Shown here in pieces: positions 35,186 through 43,508 of a stretch of 64,000 bases of DNA. Each line of letters starts with the position of its first letter. Within the stretch, counting starts at the first letter, position 1. This stretch comes from Paenibacillus solani. Lineage in GTDB: Bacteria; Bacillota; Bacilli; Paenibacillales; Paenibacillaceae. Where the stretch lies: the NCBI RefSeq assembly GCF_001277345.1, contig NZ_LIUT01000002.1, forward strand, positions 68,262-132,261, written 5' to 3'. A program made the translations under genes and the position numbers. The notes beneath the pieces are model-generated. The model was not told where the DNA came from. It saw nothing but the letters and a program-made list of their open reading frames with translations, and did not search any database.

Positions 35186-35848
35186 ATGAATAAATGGTTG
35201 AAAGCTTTGTTATTTCTGGTGGGTGCAGCTTTTCTGACGAGGCTGATTCCCTTCTCTTCTTGGTTCCGTATCCTGGATACGATGATCCATGAGCTGGGGC
35301 ATGCCGTGATGACCCTCCTGATGTCGGGGCGGGTGCTCAGCATCGAGCTGAATCCCGATCACAGCGGCGTGACGTATTCCATGCTGGCTTCCGGCGGGTG
35401 GAGTCCGATCGTGGTCTCCCTGGCAGGTTATATGTCGGCATCGCTGTTCGCCATTCTGATGTTCTACGGCTATGCCAAGAAAAAACAGGACACTGGCCTA
35501 ATCACCATTACCGTGCTTGCCCTCCTTATGATCATCTTCTTCGTTCGTGCTGGATACGGATTGTGGTGGCTTGTTATTTTTATGATCGTGAATCTAATCT
35601 TCTATTTCATTGGCGGAAAGATCCGCAATTTCTATTACCTGCTGCTCGCCTTTCTCGTACTGGAAGAGTCCGTGGTCAGTCCACTAACCCTCCTTACCAT
35701 GGCGCTGACCCGTCCCAAGCAAGCAGGCGATGCCACGAATCTGGCCAACATGACCTTTCTCCCGGCCTTCGTCTGGGCGCTGCTGTTCCTGCTGTTCTCC
35801 CTGTGGTGCGCGAAGACGGCACTGCAGCTGTTCTGGAAGAAGCGGTGA
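35186..35848 (+). CDS. M50-family metalloprotease-like membrane protein
   Basis: 220 residues with about six membrane helices. HELGH at 35-39 supplies two zinc ligands and the catalytic glutamate of site-2-protease-type (M50) enzymes; the third ligand is not clear, and the NPDG motif is replaced by NPDHSG (about 56-61). It could be an active intramembrane protease or an M50-like protein of the Bacillus type with another role. AAAGGA precedes the ATG. Divergent from the Ter-ATPase-helicase operon by 140 bases, and followed by its own terminator. Confidence 0.8.
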   Translation: MNKWLKALLFLVGAAFLTRLIPFSSWFRILDTMIHELGHAVMTLLMSGRVLSIELNPDHSGVTYSMLASGGWSPIVVSLAGYMSASLFAILMFYGYAKKKQDTGLITITVLALLMIIFFVRAGYGLWWLVIFMIVNLIFYFIGGKIRNFYYLLLAFLVLEESVVSPLTLLTMALTRPKQAGDATNLANMTFLPAFVWALLFLLFSLWCAKTALQLFWKKR

Positions 35849-35874
35849 ATACGATGTATGTGAGACAAACAAAG

Positions 35875-35917
35875 AAGCCAGCGTTATCCCATGATGCGGA
35901 TGATGCTGGCTTTTTTA
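35875..35917 (+). terminator. Terminator after the M50-like gene
   Basis: AAGCCAGC pairs with GCTGGCTT, with a second small pairing in the loop and a TTTTTT tail. Confidence 0.85.
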
Positions 35918-36037
35918 TAACGGTTCGAATCTCATAAGGAGCAATGAACATCCTAACATTAAATTAAGATATAACTATTTCGTTCTTAACACGTTTTATA
36001 TAGAAGAGATGGGTACAATCTTCAGGAGGGAATAGAC

Positions 36038-36424
36038 ATGAGAAGAAAAAAACTTGTACTTTCACTGACAGTCCTATTTGTTGCTGCCTATGTTTTGTTC
36101 GGCGTATGGATTGCACATGACATAAAGGTTATTTTAGAAAAGGCCATGAGCGGAGCGACCGATCATGCGGATTATATGAACCAAATGACATATCAAAAAA
36201 TCAATCCAATCGAGCGTGGAGTTAATATTGAAGAAAATTTTACGTATAACAAGAAATCACATCGCATAGGATTTGTTCTGCCGCTGCATTTCTTTTTCGT
36301 CTCGAAGGTCTTTGTAACACAACAATATGAGAATGATAGTTTCGGATTTAAGGAACCCATCAATTTAACCCTAAAACTAAAGTTTAGGGGATGGTATGCT
36401 ACCCAAGCACATATCGAGCCTTAA
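36038..36424 (+). CDS. Membrane-anchored protein, unknown function
   Basis: 128 residues: a basic start (MRRKKL), one membrane helix at about 7-27 and an extracytoplasmic domain likely rich in beta strands. CAGGAGGGA lies 7 bases before the ATG. I recognise no family. A single gene between a terminator and the convergent TetR gene. Confidence 0.65.
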   Translation: MRRKKLVLSLTVLFVAAYVLFGVWIAHDIKVILEKAMSGATDHADYMNQMTYQKINPIERGVNIEENFTYNKKSHRIGFVLPLHFFFVSKVFVTQQYENDSFGFKEPINLTLKLKFRGWYATQAHIEP

Positions 36425-36492
36425 AAAAGGTAACTCATACTTGTGCGTACTCATGCCTATTTAGAGTTTAAGGGTACTTTTGGGGGACACAC

Positions 36493-37092
36493 TCACAGCG
36501 GTAAACCTTCCTCTAATTTGGCCAAGGCTTCATCCAGCATTTTAGCAAAATCCGCCTCAGGATTCTCTGCACAGTAAAACATCACCGAGATGTTTACCCC
36601 TACGACAGCCCCAGCAAATGTACGCACAGCTAAGTCATCAGATTTATGGCCCGTGCGTTTGGCTATCATCTCTGTGAGCAGCTGCATGGTCTGGGTCAGG
36701 TTATTCAATGTCGCTGCCCTAAGTTCAGGAACTGACATGATAAGCTGATTTCGCTCGCGCATCGTCTTTATCTCATCAGCAGACAACTCGGAGATTCCTG
36801 ATAACATCGCATTTCTCACCGCCTGAAGTGTACTCAGTTCAGGAGGCTGTTTTTCAAATGAAGCGATTAGGAGAGGATCATAGTTATCTGTGATCATCAC
36901 ATCCTCTTTTGTCGAAAAGTACCGAAAAAAAGTGCTGGGGGAAATCTCCGCAGCCTCCGCAATCTGCTCCACAGTTGTGGCATTATATCCAATTTCGCGA
37001 AAAAGCCGCAGCGCATGCATCTGCACGTTTGCCATGGTTTTTGCCTTTTTGCGCTCACGCAATCCGCCGTTCCGTTTATTATTCGTTGACAC
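36493..37092 (-). CDS. TetR-family transcriptional regulator
   Basis: About 199 residues. N-terminal helix-turn-helix: ALRLFREIGYNATTVEQIAEAAEISPSTFFRYFSTKEDV, followed by the all-helical ligand domain. The frame is open to 37218, but AAGGAG 10 bases before the GTG at 37092 and the usual family length favour that start. It is downstream of, and in the same orientation as, the MFS exporter gene, so it probably represses that exporter and responds to its drug-like substrates; the large palindrome upstream of the exporter gene is its likely target. Confidence 0.88.
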   Translation of the reverse strand: MSTNNKRNGGLRERKKAKTMANVQMHALRLFREIGYNATTVEQIAEAAEISPSTFFRYFSTKEDVMITDNYDPLLIASFEKQPPELSTLQAVRNAMLSGISELSADEIKTMRERNQLIMSVPELRAATLNNLTQTMQLLTEMIAKRTGHKSDDLAVRTFAGAVVGVNISVMFYCAENPEADFAKMLDEALAKLEEGLPL

Positions 37093-37298
37093 TTTAATCT
37101 CACTCCTTAATGCTAGTTTGTTCAGACTCCATGTCTCCATCCCCCTCTTTACGCCAAGCATGAAGGTACTGAATACAACTCTAGCGCGGGAACGACCTTG
37201 AATCGGTTGAATCCGCAAAAGGTGAGGATTTTAATCGAGTCTACATATATAGTGATAGTTTGTTCCATTTAAATGTGTATGTCAAATTTTGAAAGGTG

Positions 37299-38807
37299 TT
37301 AAACTCCAACATCCGTAACTTCATTACGGTGTACCCTCGTCTTTACGAATTTCATCGTTATGAGAACACCGATAACTGCCACTCCCGCGCACACCCACAA
37401 CGTGATTCCCATTCCATGAACAAAAGAGGACTTTACCGAATCTATCAATGTGTTCGAATGAATCTGGCGAGCCACAGCTACACCAGCCGATACGTTTCGT
37501 CGAATCGATTCCACAGCTTCCGCAGGTAACCCTTGTAAATCCAGTTTACTTCGATACCCACTGCTAAGTATGGTGCCCAAGATAGCTACCCCCATCGTTC
37601 CACCAACCTGACGTAAGGCCATAAGGAGCGCTGAACCCACACCACTTGTTTCGGCAGTAAGTGCGGACATTGCCTCATCCATGGCAGCTGGCAGTGCAAA
37701 TCCAATTCCAAGCCCGACAAGGGTTACCCATATCGAGGCAAATCCATAATCACTAGTAACACCCGTATTGGCTCCAATAACCAAAGCAATTCCGAGTACT
37801 AAAAAGCCGAATGAAAGAGTGACCTTGGTACCGAAACGGGACTGGAGCAGATCGGATACTTGTGATCCAACTAAAAGCCCACCAACGAGCGGCAATAATC
37901 GTAAACCTGCACTTAATGCATCCACCCCTTCCACCGCTTGGAAGTATTGCGGCATTACAAACAACACCCCAAACATGGCAAAAGAAACAACCGTCGCTAA
38001 TACAGTACCCCAGGTGAAGCTTCGCGAACGGAACAAAGCAGGGTCAATAAGCGGATGACTCGTTCGACGCTCCCATAACATAAAGACCACTAGAAGTACT
38101 AGTCCTGTGAGGATTGTAGTAATTGCTGTGATGTCCCCCCAGCCTCTTTCCCCCACTTCAATTACGCCGTAGGTTACACCGACTAGACCGACACTTGAAG
38201 TCAGTATTCCGATGAGATCCATCCTTTGATTCTGTAAACCTCGAGATTCTGGCAGAAGGAAAGAAACTGCAAACAGAGCGATAACAATGAGAGGAATATT
38301 AATCAGAAACACGGACCCCCACCAGTAATTATCGAGTAGCCACCCACCTAGAACTGGACCGAGCGGGATACCAAAAGCGTTAGCCATCATCCAAACTCCT
38401 ATTGCCTTAGGCCGTTCTTTTTCAGAAAACATCACGGGTATGATGGACATAGACAAGGGTACCAACAGTGCGGCTCCAAGTCCTAGTAATGCACGCCCTG
38501 TTATGAGCTCCCATGGGGAACTAGAATACGCACACACTAACGATGCAGCTCCGAATATAATCAGCCCGATGATGAGCATCTTTTTACGCCCTAACCGATC
38601 CCCGAGCAAACCTGCCGGAAGTAGCGCTGCCGCGAATACAAGATTGTACGCATCCGCAAACCATTGAAGTTCCCCATTCGTTGCCTGCATGTCTGTAGCT
38701 AAAATAGGCAAAGCAAGGTTGAGGATCGTCATGTCCAAACCTACCGCGAGTATGCCTATGGCCAGTGCCCCCAACACCCACCATCTTCGCTTGTATTGAC
38801 TGTTCAT
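37299..38807 (-). CDS. MFS multidrug exporter, DHA2 (14-helix, QacA-like) family
   Basis: About 502 residues with 14 predicted membrane helices. Helix 1 carries the DHA2 signature LDMTILNLALP, the helix 2-3 loop GDRLGRKK, and helix 5 the antiporter motif C-type GPVLGGWLL. It should export drugs or other amphipathic compounds in exchange for protons. AAAGGTGG precedes the ATG at 38807. The tetR-type gene follows 207 bases downstream. Confidence 0.92.
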   Translation of the reverse strand: MNSQYKRRWWVLGALAIGILAVGLDMTILNLALPILATDMQATNGELQWFADAYNLVFAAALLPAGLLGDRLGRKKMLIIGLIIFGAASLVCAYSSSPWELITGRALLGLGAALLVPLSMSIIPVMFSEKERPKAIGVWMMANAFGIPLGPVLGGWLLDNYWWGSVFLINIPLIVIALFAVSFLLPESRGLQNQRMDLIGILTSSVGLVGVTYGVIEVGERGWGDITAITTILTGLVLLVVFMLWERRTSHPLIDPALFRSRSFTWGTVLATVVSFAMFGVLFVMPQYFQAVEGVDALSAGLRLLPLVGGLLVGSQVSDLLQSRFGTKVTLSFGFLVLGIALVIGANTGVTSDYGFASIWVTLVGLGIGFALPAAMDEAMSALTAETSGVGSALLMALRQVGGTMGVAILGTILSSGYRSKLDLQGLPAEAVESIRRNVSAGVAVARQIHSNTLIDSVKSSFVHGMGITLWVCAGVAVIGVLITMKFVKTRVHRNEVTDVGV

Positions 38808-38834
38808 GGAAGTTACCACCTTTCGCCATTAACT

Positions 38835-38893
38835 TTTATTGACACTATAAATCAATTGAAAGTTTATGTCATTTGATTTAAACTGTCAATAAA
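38835..38893. promoter_or_regulatory. Large imperfect palindrome before the exporter gene
   Basis: The 24-bp arms 38835-38858 and 38870-38893 match as inverted repeats at 21 of 24 positions, the outermost ten (TTTATTGACA) perfectly. Each arm end also contains a TTGACA-like -35 element. This size and symmetry suit a TetR-type repressor; binding by the gene product at 36493 is inference. Confidence 0.7.
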
Positions 38894-38941
38894 TTATTTG
38901 GGAAATTCATACACTTTGGCTTTGGAGACAAAATAGCGCAC

Positions 38942-38982
38942 AAAAAAAACCATCCCTTTCGATTAATCAAAGAGATGGTTTT
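38942..38982. terminator. Bidirectional terminator-like hairpin
   Basis: AAAACCATCCCTTT pairs with AAAGAGATGGTTTT (one mismatch) around GATTAATC, with AAAAAA before and TTTT after. No + strand gene precedes it. It marks the left edge of the AT-rich cassette region. Confidence 0.6.
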
Positions 38983-39215
38983 GTCGTGTGTGCTTCATTC
39001 ATTTTTGCTTTATATCGCTTTAGCTGTGCTCTAGCCGAATAGTCTCAGAGAAACATGATTCATGAACAATCTCACACATTTGTCGGAGAGTGAAACCGCA
39101 CTAGAGGTATATTCAGGAACACTTCCGTGACCTCAGAACCACATTATGTGAAGAATTCTGCCGAAAATGTAGGAGGATTGGCCTCCTCTTTGTCTAATAT
39201 ATGTAAGTATGGCGT

Positions 39216-39280
39216 TAGACGAATTCGTCTATTTGGACCTGTCTGGGAAATGGATGAATACGTGGAAAAGAGTTATAGGA
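39216..39280 (+). repeat. attC-like repeat h, right end only
   Basis: GATGAATACGTGGAAAAGA followed by GTTATAGGA (39272-39280) matches the right end of the other repeats (CGTGAATACAAGAAC-GTTA). GTTATAGGA is the exact reverse complement of TCCTATAAC at the left end of the next repeat. The left end is not recognised; a perfect 16-bp palindrome (39216-39231) and an AGGAGG-CCTCCT hairpin (39172-39187) lie in its place. Confidence 0.6.
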
Positions 39281-39319
39281 AATCAGCGCAAAAATACGAA
39301 AACAAGAAGGTGCAAACTC

Positions 39320-39973
39320 ATGACAATGGTAATTGCTCATGTATGGCAGAACAAAATCATTATTATGGCAGATAGTAGATCATCTGCTAGAGATAAAGAT
39401 GGGAAAATGCTTGAATTTGATGATAAAGCCAATAAAATCATTGAGATTCAAAATAAGCTATTCATTGGTCATGCAGGTTTACGAAAAATACCAATTGGAG
39501 AACACTTTGATTTAAATGAAATAACAATGCATTTTATCAAAATGAATCAAAATAAATTGTTTGATTATTCCGGCGAGTTGATTTTCAGAGGATTAGTGGA
39601 AACATGGAACAGAACACTAAGCGAGAAGCTGGGACGTAATCCTTTTGATTTAAACAATCGCTTTTGCTTGTTGATGGGAATATTCGAAAATGATAATGGA
39701 AAATTAATACCAAAAATTCATAGTTATCAATCTCATTTTAACGAATTTCAATGGGGAGGAACTAAAGCAGTTATTGGTGATGATCCAGTTTATGAGATTA
39801 TTTTGCCTTATTATGAAACTGATAATGCAGATTGGACATTTGATGAGATTATTGATTTTTATCGAAAAGGATTTTCAGAGGTAATGAATAAAGTTGAGAC
39901 AGTCGGAGGACCAATTGATATCTTTGTACTTGATGAAGTACCAGAAAAATCATATTGGTTAGATCGAAAATAA
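39320..39973 (+). CDS. Proteasome-beta-like Ntn hydrolase (cassette gene)
   Basis: 217 residues. The start MTMVIAHVW puts a threonine right after the initiator methionine, as in Ntn hydrolases where it becomes the N-terminal nucleophile. Asp18 (ADSRSS; position 17 of the mature form) and Lys39 (KANKIIEI) match the Asp17 and Lys33 of HslV/proteasome beta subunits, and IGHAGL corresponds to the following AG turn. It should be a protease or amidase and may assemble into a ring. The frame is open to 39209, but AAGAAGGTG precedes the ATG at 39320, which is also needed for the N-terminal Thr. AT-rich compared with the flanks. It fills one cassette between repeats h and a. Confidence 0.7.
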   Translation: MTMVIAHVWQNKIIIMADSRSSARDKDGKMLEFDDKANKIIEIQNKLFIGHAGLRKIPIGEHFDLNEITMHFIKMNQNKLFDYSGELIFRGLVETWNRTLSEKLGRNPFDLNNRFCLLMGIFENDNGKLIPKIHSYQSHFNEFQWGGTKAVIGDDPVYEIILPYYETDNADWTFDEIIDFYRKGFSEVMNKVETVGGPIDIFVLDEVPEKSYWLDRK

Positions 39974-40023
39974 ATAATCAGATAATATAACGAAGTGTGA
40001 GTGATTCGAGGAAGGCGCTGACA

Positions 40024-40217
40024 TCCTATAACACCATGTTCACGCATCGGTCCATTCGGCCCTCGGTCCGGCAGAAGGTAGAAGTGGATTCGGAGAGGGA
40101 TTTCAGCAGTAGGGAAGGCATATTCAGCCGGACACATCCAACTCCCTAACCGCGTCGCGGCCGCCCCTTCGGGGCTTAAGGGAGTTGGACGTCGTGAATA
40201 CAAGAACGTTACATGAA
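40024..40217 (+). repeat. attC-like repeat a
   Basis: Left end TCCTATAAC (40024-40032) then ACCATGTTCACG; right end CGTGAATACAAGAAC then GTTACATGAA (40208-40217). TTCACG and CGTGAA form the inner pair. The interior shows the shared CCCTCGGTCC motif and a stem CCAACTCCCTAA...TTAAGGGAGTTGG around a GC-rich tip. Confidence 0.8.
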
Positions 40218-40235
40218 ATTCATAATACGGAGGGA

Positions 40236-40829
40236 ATGCAATTGTATAATTTCTTTGATAGTAATCTTTTTCAAACAATTATTATTTTTGTGGTTGGTTT
40301 TTTTGTGTTTTTTCTTTATAAAAATCAAAAAAAAGATGAGTTAAAAAGTGCTGCAAATATAGTTGTTTTAGAAATAAAAAGTATTGAAGAATCTCTGGAT
40401 AAACTTAGAGGTTCTAATGACTACTACGAAAGTACGCCAGTAATCGAAATCAATTCATGGGACAAGTATAAGCATTTGTTTGTAAAAAAGCTGGATTTAC
40501 ATCACTACACAACTATTAATGATTTCTTTAACCAAGTTAGTAGAATAGAACAGGAACGAAGAATTTTGAGAAAACAAGTAGAAGTTACAATTTTTGAAAA
40601 AGCCAAGGTGCTACAAAAGCAAGTTGTGATGATTGCAAGTGAAACAATGGAAGAGGATATAAATGCTTATGAGGAGAAGATCAATAGAGTTGCTGAGAGG
40701 TTTTCTAAATCAAGAGTTGAATTTGTAGGTGCTTTTCCTGCTCGTTTAATTCAGAGACTTTTACAAGAGGTTAATACAGTTACAACTACCACGGCGTTTG
40801 ACAAACTAAATAACATAGCAAATTCATAG
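40236..40829 (+). CDS. Single-helix membrane protein with coiled-coil cytoplasmic part (cassette gene)
   Basis: About 197 residues. One membrane helix near the N-terminus (TIIIFVVGFFVFFLY), then a cytoplasmic region dominated by charged heptads (for example IEQERRILRKQVEVTIFEKA) that should form a coiled coil. No enzyme motif is visible. GGAGGG abuts ATG 40236 closely, and TTG at 40242 has better spacing, so the start is uncertain by two codons. AT-rich. The only gene of the cassette between repeats a and b. Confidence 0.6.
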   Translation: MQLYNFFDSNLFQTIIIFVVGFFVFFLYKNQKKDELKSAANIVVLEIKSIEESLDKLRGSNDYYESTPVIEINSWDKYKHLFVKKLDLHHYTTINDFFNQVSRIEQERRILRKQVEVTIFEKAKVLQKQVVMIASETMEEDINAYEEKINRVAERFSKSRVEFVGAFPARLIQRLLQEVNTVTTTTAFDKLNNIANS

Positions 40830-40840
40830 TAGCAATAAAC

Positions 40841-41013
40841 TTCATGTAACATAATATTCACACTTCGGAACCTAACGATTCCTCGGTCCGTCCGAGGAGA
40901 TTGCAAGGGAGCGGAATCATGCAGACATATTTGCGAGGCTAACTGCGCAAGTGCAGCCGGTCCCTTTGTGACCTTAAGCCTCTCGACGTCGTGAATATCT
41001 TATAGTTTAAGAG
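40841..41013 (+). repeat. attC-like repeat b
   Basis: Left end TTCATGTAAC (40841-40850), the exact reverse complement of GTTACATGAA at the right end of repeat a; then ATAATATTCACAC, the shared CCTCGGTCC motif, a stem ending CTTAAGCCTCTCGACGTCG, and CGTGAATATCTTATA-GTTTAAGAG at the right (41005-41013). Confidence 0.8.
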
Positions 41014-41105
41014 CTAGATATGCAGATCAAGAACTCCATTTACTGAGGATTAACCGATCATTGTTAGTTAAATAATGATAAAACTACTGCAAGGGAGTTT
41101 ATAAA

Positions 41106-41298
41106 GTGAAATGTAATAATTGTGGTTCAGTTAATGTTATTGAAGGGAAGCTTTCGACTGGACTTGATGGTGTAGTATTTACAACGATAACCTCACCTTA
41201 AGAATTATTTCGTTATACAGGCGACTGCATGTAAAGATTGTGGACATATTTTTTCCTTAAAATTAGTTACACCTGAATATGTGAACCCAAACAAATAA
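41106..41298 (+). pseudogene. Zinc-ribbon protein, frameshifted (cassette gene)
   Basis: GTG at 41106 behind GGGAG reads MKCNNCGSVNVIEGKLSTGL, then DGVVFTTITSP and a stop. In another frame the sequence continues NYFVIQATACKDCGHIFSLK to TAA at 41298. The two CxxC pairs together would form a zinc ribbon of about 63 residues, so an indel near 41190-41205 breaks the gene. The remaining 180 bases up to repeat c hold nothing I recognise. Confidence 0.6.
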
Positions 41299-41477
41299 GT
41301 AATATAGTGAGGTCATTGTAAATATGCCAGGCACTGTTTGCTCAGAAGTTTCATACATACAGATAGAGAACTATATGTGCAAATCATTAATAACAAGATC
41401 AAAAAAACCTATATGGTAAAGATCATAGATTTTTAGTAACAATGCTTAGTCTGGTGAATCGGAGAAGTCAGTTACAT

Positions 41478-41640
41478 CGCTTAACACCATAATCATGCGT
41501 CGAGCATTCACCCTCGGTCCCAGGAGGGATTTCAAGGAAGATGAATCAGGCGACAACTCTGCACTGACTAAGTCCGTCAGACCCGCGCTGTTGCGCTTAA
41601 GCCAGTGAAGGTTCGTGAATACAACAACGTTCTCCGAAAG
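41478..41640 (+). repeat. attC-like repeat c
   Basis: Left end CGCTTAAC (41478-41485) then ACCATAATCATGCG; shared CCCTCGGTCC; a stem ACTGACTAAGTCC...GCGCTTAAGCCAGT; right end TTCGTGAATACAACAAC-GTTCTCCGAAAG (41629-41640). Confidence 0.78.
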
Positions 41641-41673
41641 AATCGAAATTTACTAACTCAGAGGTGATTATGT

Positions 41674-42516
41674 ATGGAGTATATTAGAGATCTAATAACT
41701 TCTAAAGAGTTTGATAGAATCGCTAGGGAGTTCCCATTAGATAGCGTACTAGTCACTAATAAATTGATATTGAAAATCGATAAGCGATTTGAAAATACTA
41801 CCCTAGAAGATCTAAATATGAATACTGAACAATTTACTAAATTCACAGAAATTAAGTATTGGCTTCAACTAATTGAATATGACTTAGCTTGTACGCATGG
41901 ATGCTTAGTTTATTTGACTTATAAAATTGAAAAAGATTATTTCAAAAATACAACTGAAAAAATGACTGTAATGGATGTACAAGATTTCTCATTCTTTTTT
42001 GAAAGTGCATTGAGCAAACTGTTTACACTTGTAGAAAGGGTAGCGCAATTTATAAATTGTTTGTTTAGTCTAAAATTAATTGAAGATAAACTTGGTTCAA
42101 ATGGAGTATCTATTAAAAATGTAATACGAAAACTACAAGAGAGAGACTTAATCGAAATTAAAGAATGTATTCAAATCATAGATAATGAATCTGAGAAGTT
42201 AAGAAAGTTAAGAAATGCAATAACTCATCATTTTCATCCATTAAATTCACCATTCTACATACATAGTAACGTTAACGGTGTGGTGAGAATTGATAGAGCC
42301 AAACTGTTTGCAAAAGACATAATCAATAAGGAATTAATCTCTTCTTTCCAGATCTCATTCGATAATATAAATGATATGATCAATATGTTGGTAGGAGTAG
42401 CTGTAGGCTACTTTAAGATTGATTGTATATTGATTAAAGATAGAACGGTTGTTGATGCAACTCACTTGAGAATAGGGTTTGAAAGTTTAATAAAAGAAGA
42501 CGCTTCCTTCGGATAA
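41674..42516 (+). CDS. HEPN-domain protein, Cthe_2314-like (cassette gene)
   Basis: 280 residues, all helical in appearance. LRKLRNAITHHFHP contains the HEPN R-X4-H motif (Arg180, His185), the active-site pattern of HEPN ribonucleases; FTLVERVAQFINCLF upstream is a typical first HEPN helix. Cthe_2314-type HEPN proteins are my best family guess. A role as an RNA-cutting toxin or abortive-infection effector is plausible but unproven, and no antitoxin gene is alongside. AGAGGTG precedes the ATG. The TAA stop lies inside the left end of repeat d, leaving almost no spacer, as in integron cassettes. Confidence 0.65.
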   Translation: MEYIRDLITSKEFDRIAREFPLDSVLVTNKLILKIDKRFENTTLEDLNMNTEQFTKFTEIKYWLQLIEYDLACTHGCLVYLTYKIEKDYFKNTTEKMTVMDVQDFSFFFESALSKLFTLVERVAQFINCLFSLKLIEDKLGSNGVSIKNVIRKLQERDLIEIKECIQIIDNESEKLRKLRNAITHHFHPLNSPFYIHSNVNGVVRIDRAKLFAKDIINKELISSFQISFDNINDMINMLVGVAVGYFKIDCILIKDRTVVDATHLRIGFESLIKEDASFG

Positions 42517-42668
42517 CATTATTTTCACGTTCGGGCCTGGCAGCCCTTGGTCCGCAAGAAAAGATTGCTAGAGTAGCAGAATCAGTGGACACATACGTAC
42601 CGACTTAAGGCTGCTTGCGCAGCCTTAAGTCGGTGGGAGGTGGCGAATACGGGAACGTTAGGTGAAAT
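42506..42668 (+). repeat. attC-like repeat d
   Basis: Left end CCTTCGGATAAC (42506-42517) matches the reverse complement of the right end of repeat c (GTTCTCCGAAAG) at 10 of 12 bases. TTATTTTCACG follows. The interior stem CCGACTTAAGGCTG-CTTG-CGCAGCCTTAAGTCGG is nearly perfect. Right end GGCGAATACGGGAAC-GTTAGGTGAAAT (42657-42668). Confidence 0.82.
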
Positions 42669-42690
42669 CATCGAAAATGAGGTGTATAAA

Positions 42691-43494
42691 TTGCCAGAAA
42701 ATAATATTAATGATCGGATTACAGATTGGTTAAATTCTCAAGGATATCCGTTGGAGATGAGTGTAGCAGAAGTTTTACAGAAATTAAACTTTAATGTACG
42801 CCAGTCTGAATACTATATTGATGAAGAGTCAACTCAACACAGAGAAATTGATATAGTTGCAAGTCTTCAAAAAGAAATAGGAGACAAGCTTATTAGAATA
42901 AGTTTGATACTTGAGTGCAAGGTCTCGAAAGATAAACCATGGATAATATTTACCTCAAGTAATACTAGATTAGCTTCGCCTGCTAGAATTGCTCAAAGAG
43001 CAGGATCAAAGATTGGTACTATTATCTTGAGAAACTTAGCACATGAGAAAGAAATTCAAGATCTAAAACTTTTCAGTTTGCCTGAACGTCCTGGTTACGG
43101 GCTGACACAAGCTTTTACAAGTGGTAACGATGTTGCATATAACTCATGTATATCGGTCTCGAAGGCAACTAGAGCAATAGTCAAACAGGCTGATCAAATA
43201 AGGAATGATAGATATGTAAACATTAGCTTTCCGATATTAGTAATTGATGGCAGGTTGTTTGAAACCTATTTAAATGACAGTAATGAAATGAGTGTAAACG
43301 AAGTTTCTCAAGGTATTCTACTATGGCGAAATCCTATTATTGGGATGCCTCATACAGTAATAAACGTTATTACTAAAGATGCATTAGAAGATTATTTGAC
43401 GAGAATTAGAATGGATATTATAAAAATTTTTGATTATATTTCAGAAAACCCATCATTAATCTCAAGAGAACCACAAGTAACTCTAAGAAATTAA
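42691..43494 (+). CDS. PD-(D/E)XK nuclease-like protein (cassette gene)
   Basis: About 267 residues. HREIDIVAS followed 20 residues later by LILECKVS gives the D...ExK metal-site pattern of PD-(D/E)XK nucleases (Asp54, Glu75, Lys77 from the chosen start). It therefore probably cuts DNA. The frame is open into repeat d (GTG 42640), but GAGGTG six bases before the TTG at 42691 gives a better start that lies inside the cassette. It is followed after 14 bases by the HEPN-like gene, and the two form a two-gene unit in one cassette. Not recognised as a named restriction or defence family. Confidence 0.6.
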   Translation: MPENNINDRITDWLNSQGYPLEMSVAEVLQKLNFNVRQSEYYIDEESTQHREIDIVASLQKEIGDKLIRISLILECKVSKDKPWIIFTSSNTRLASPARIAQRAGSKIGTIILRNLAHEKEIQDLKLFSLPERPGYGLTQAFTSGNDVAYNSCISVSKATRAIVKQADQIRNDRYVNISFPILVIDGRLFETYLNDSNEMSVNEVSQGILLWRNPIIGMPHTVINVITKDALEDYLTRIRMDIIKIFDYISENPSLISREPQVTLRN

Positions 43495-43508
43495 TCGGAG
43501 GTTTAAAC

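Noticed and set aside
40185-40235. Gene starts inside the right ends of the attC-like repeats (40185, 42640, 45000)
   Set aside because: The frames stay open into the repeats by chance. Better Shine-Dalgarno sequences lie at starts inside the cassettes, and the repeat-derived residues resemble no protein.
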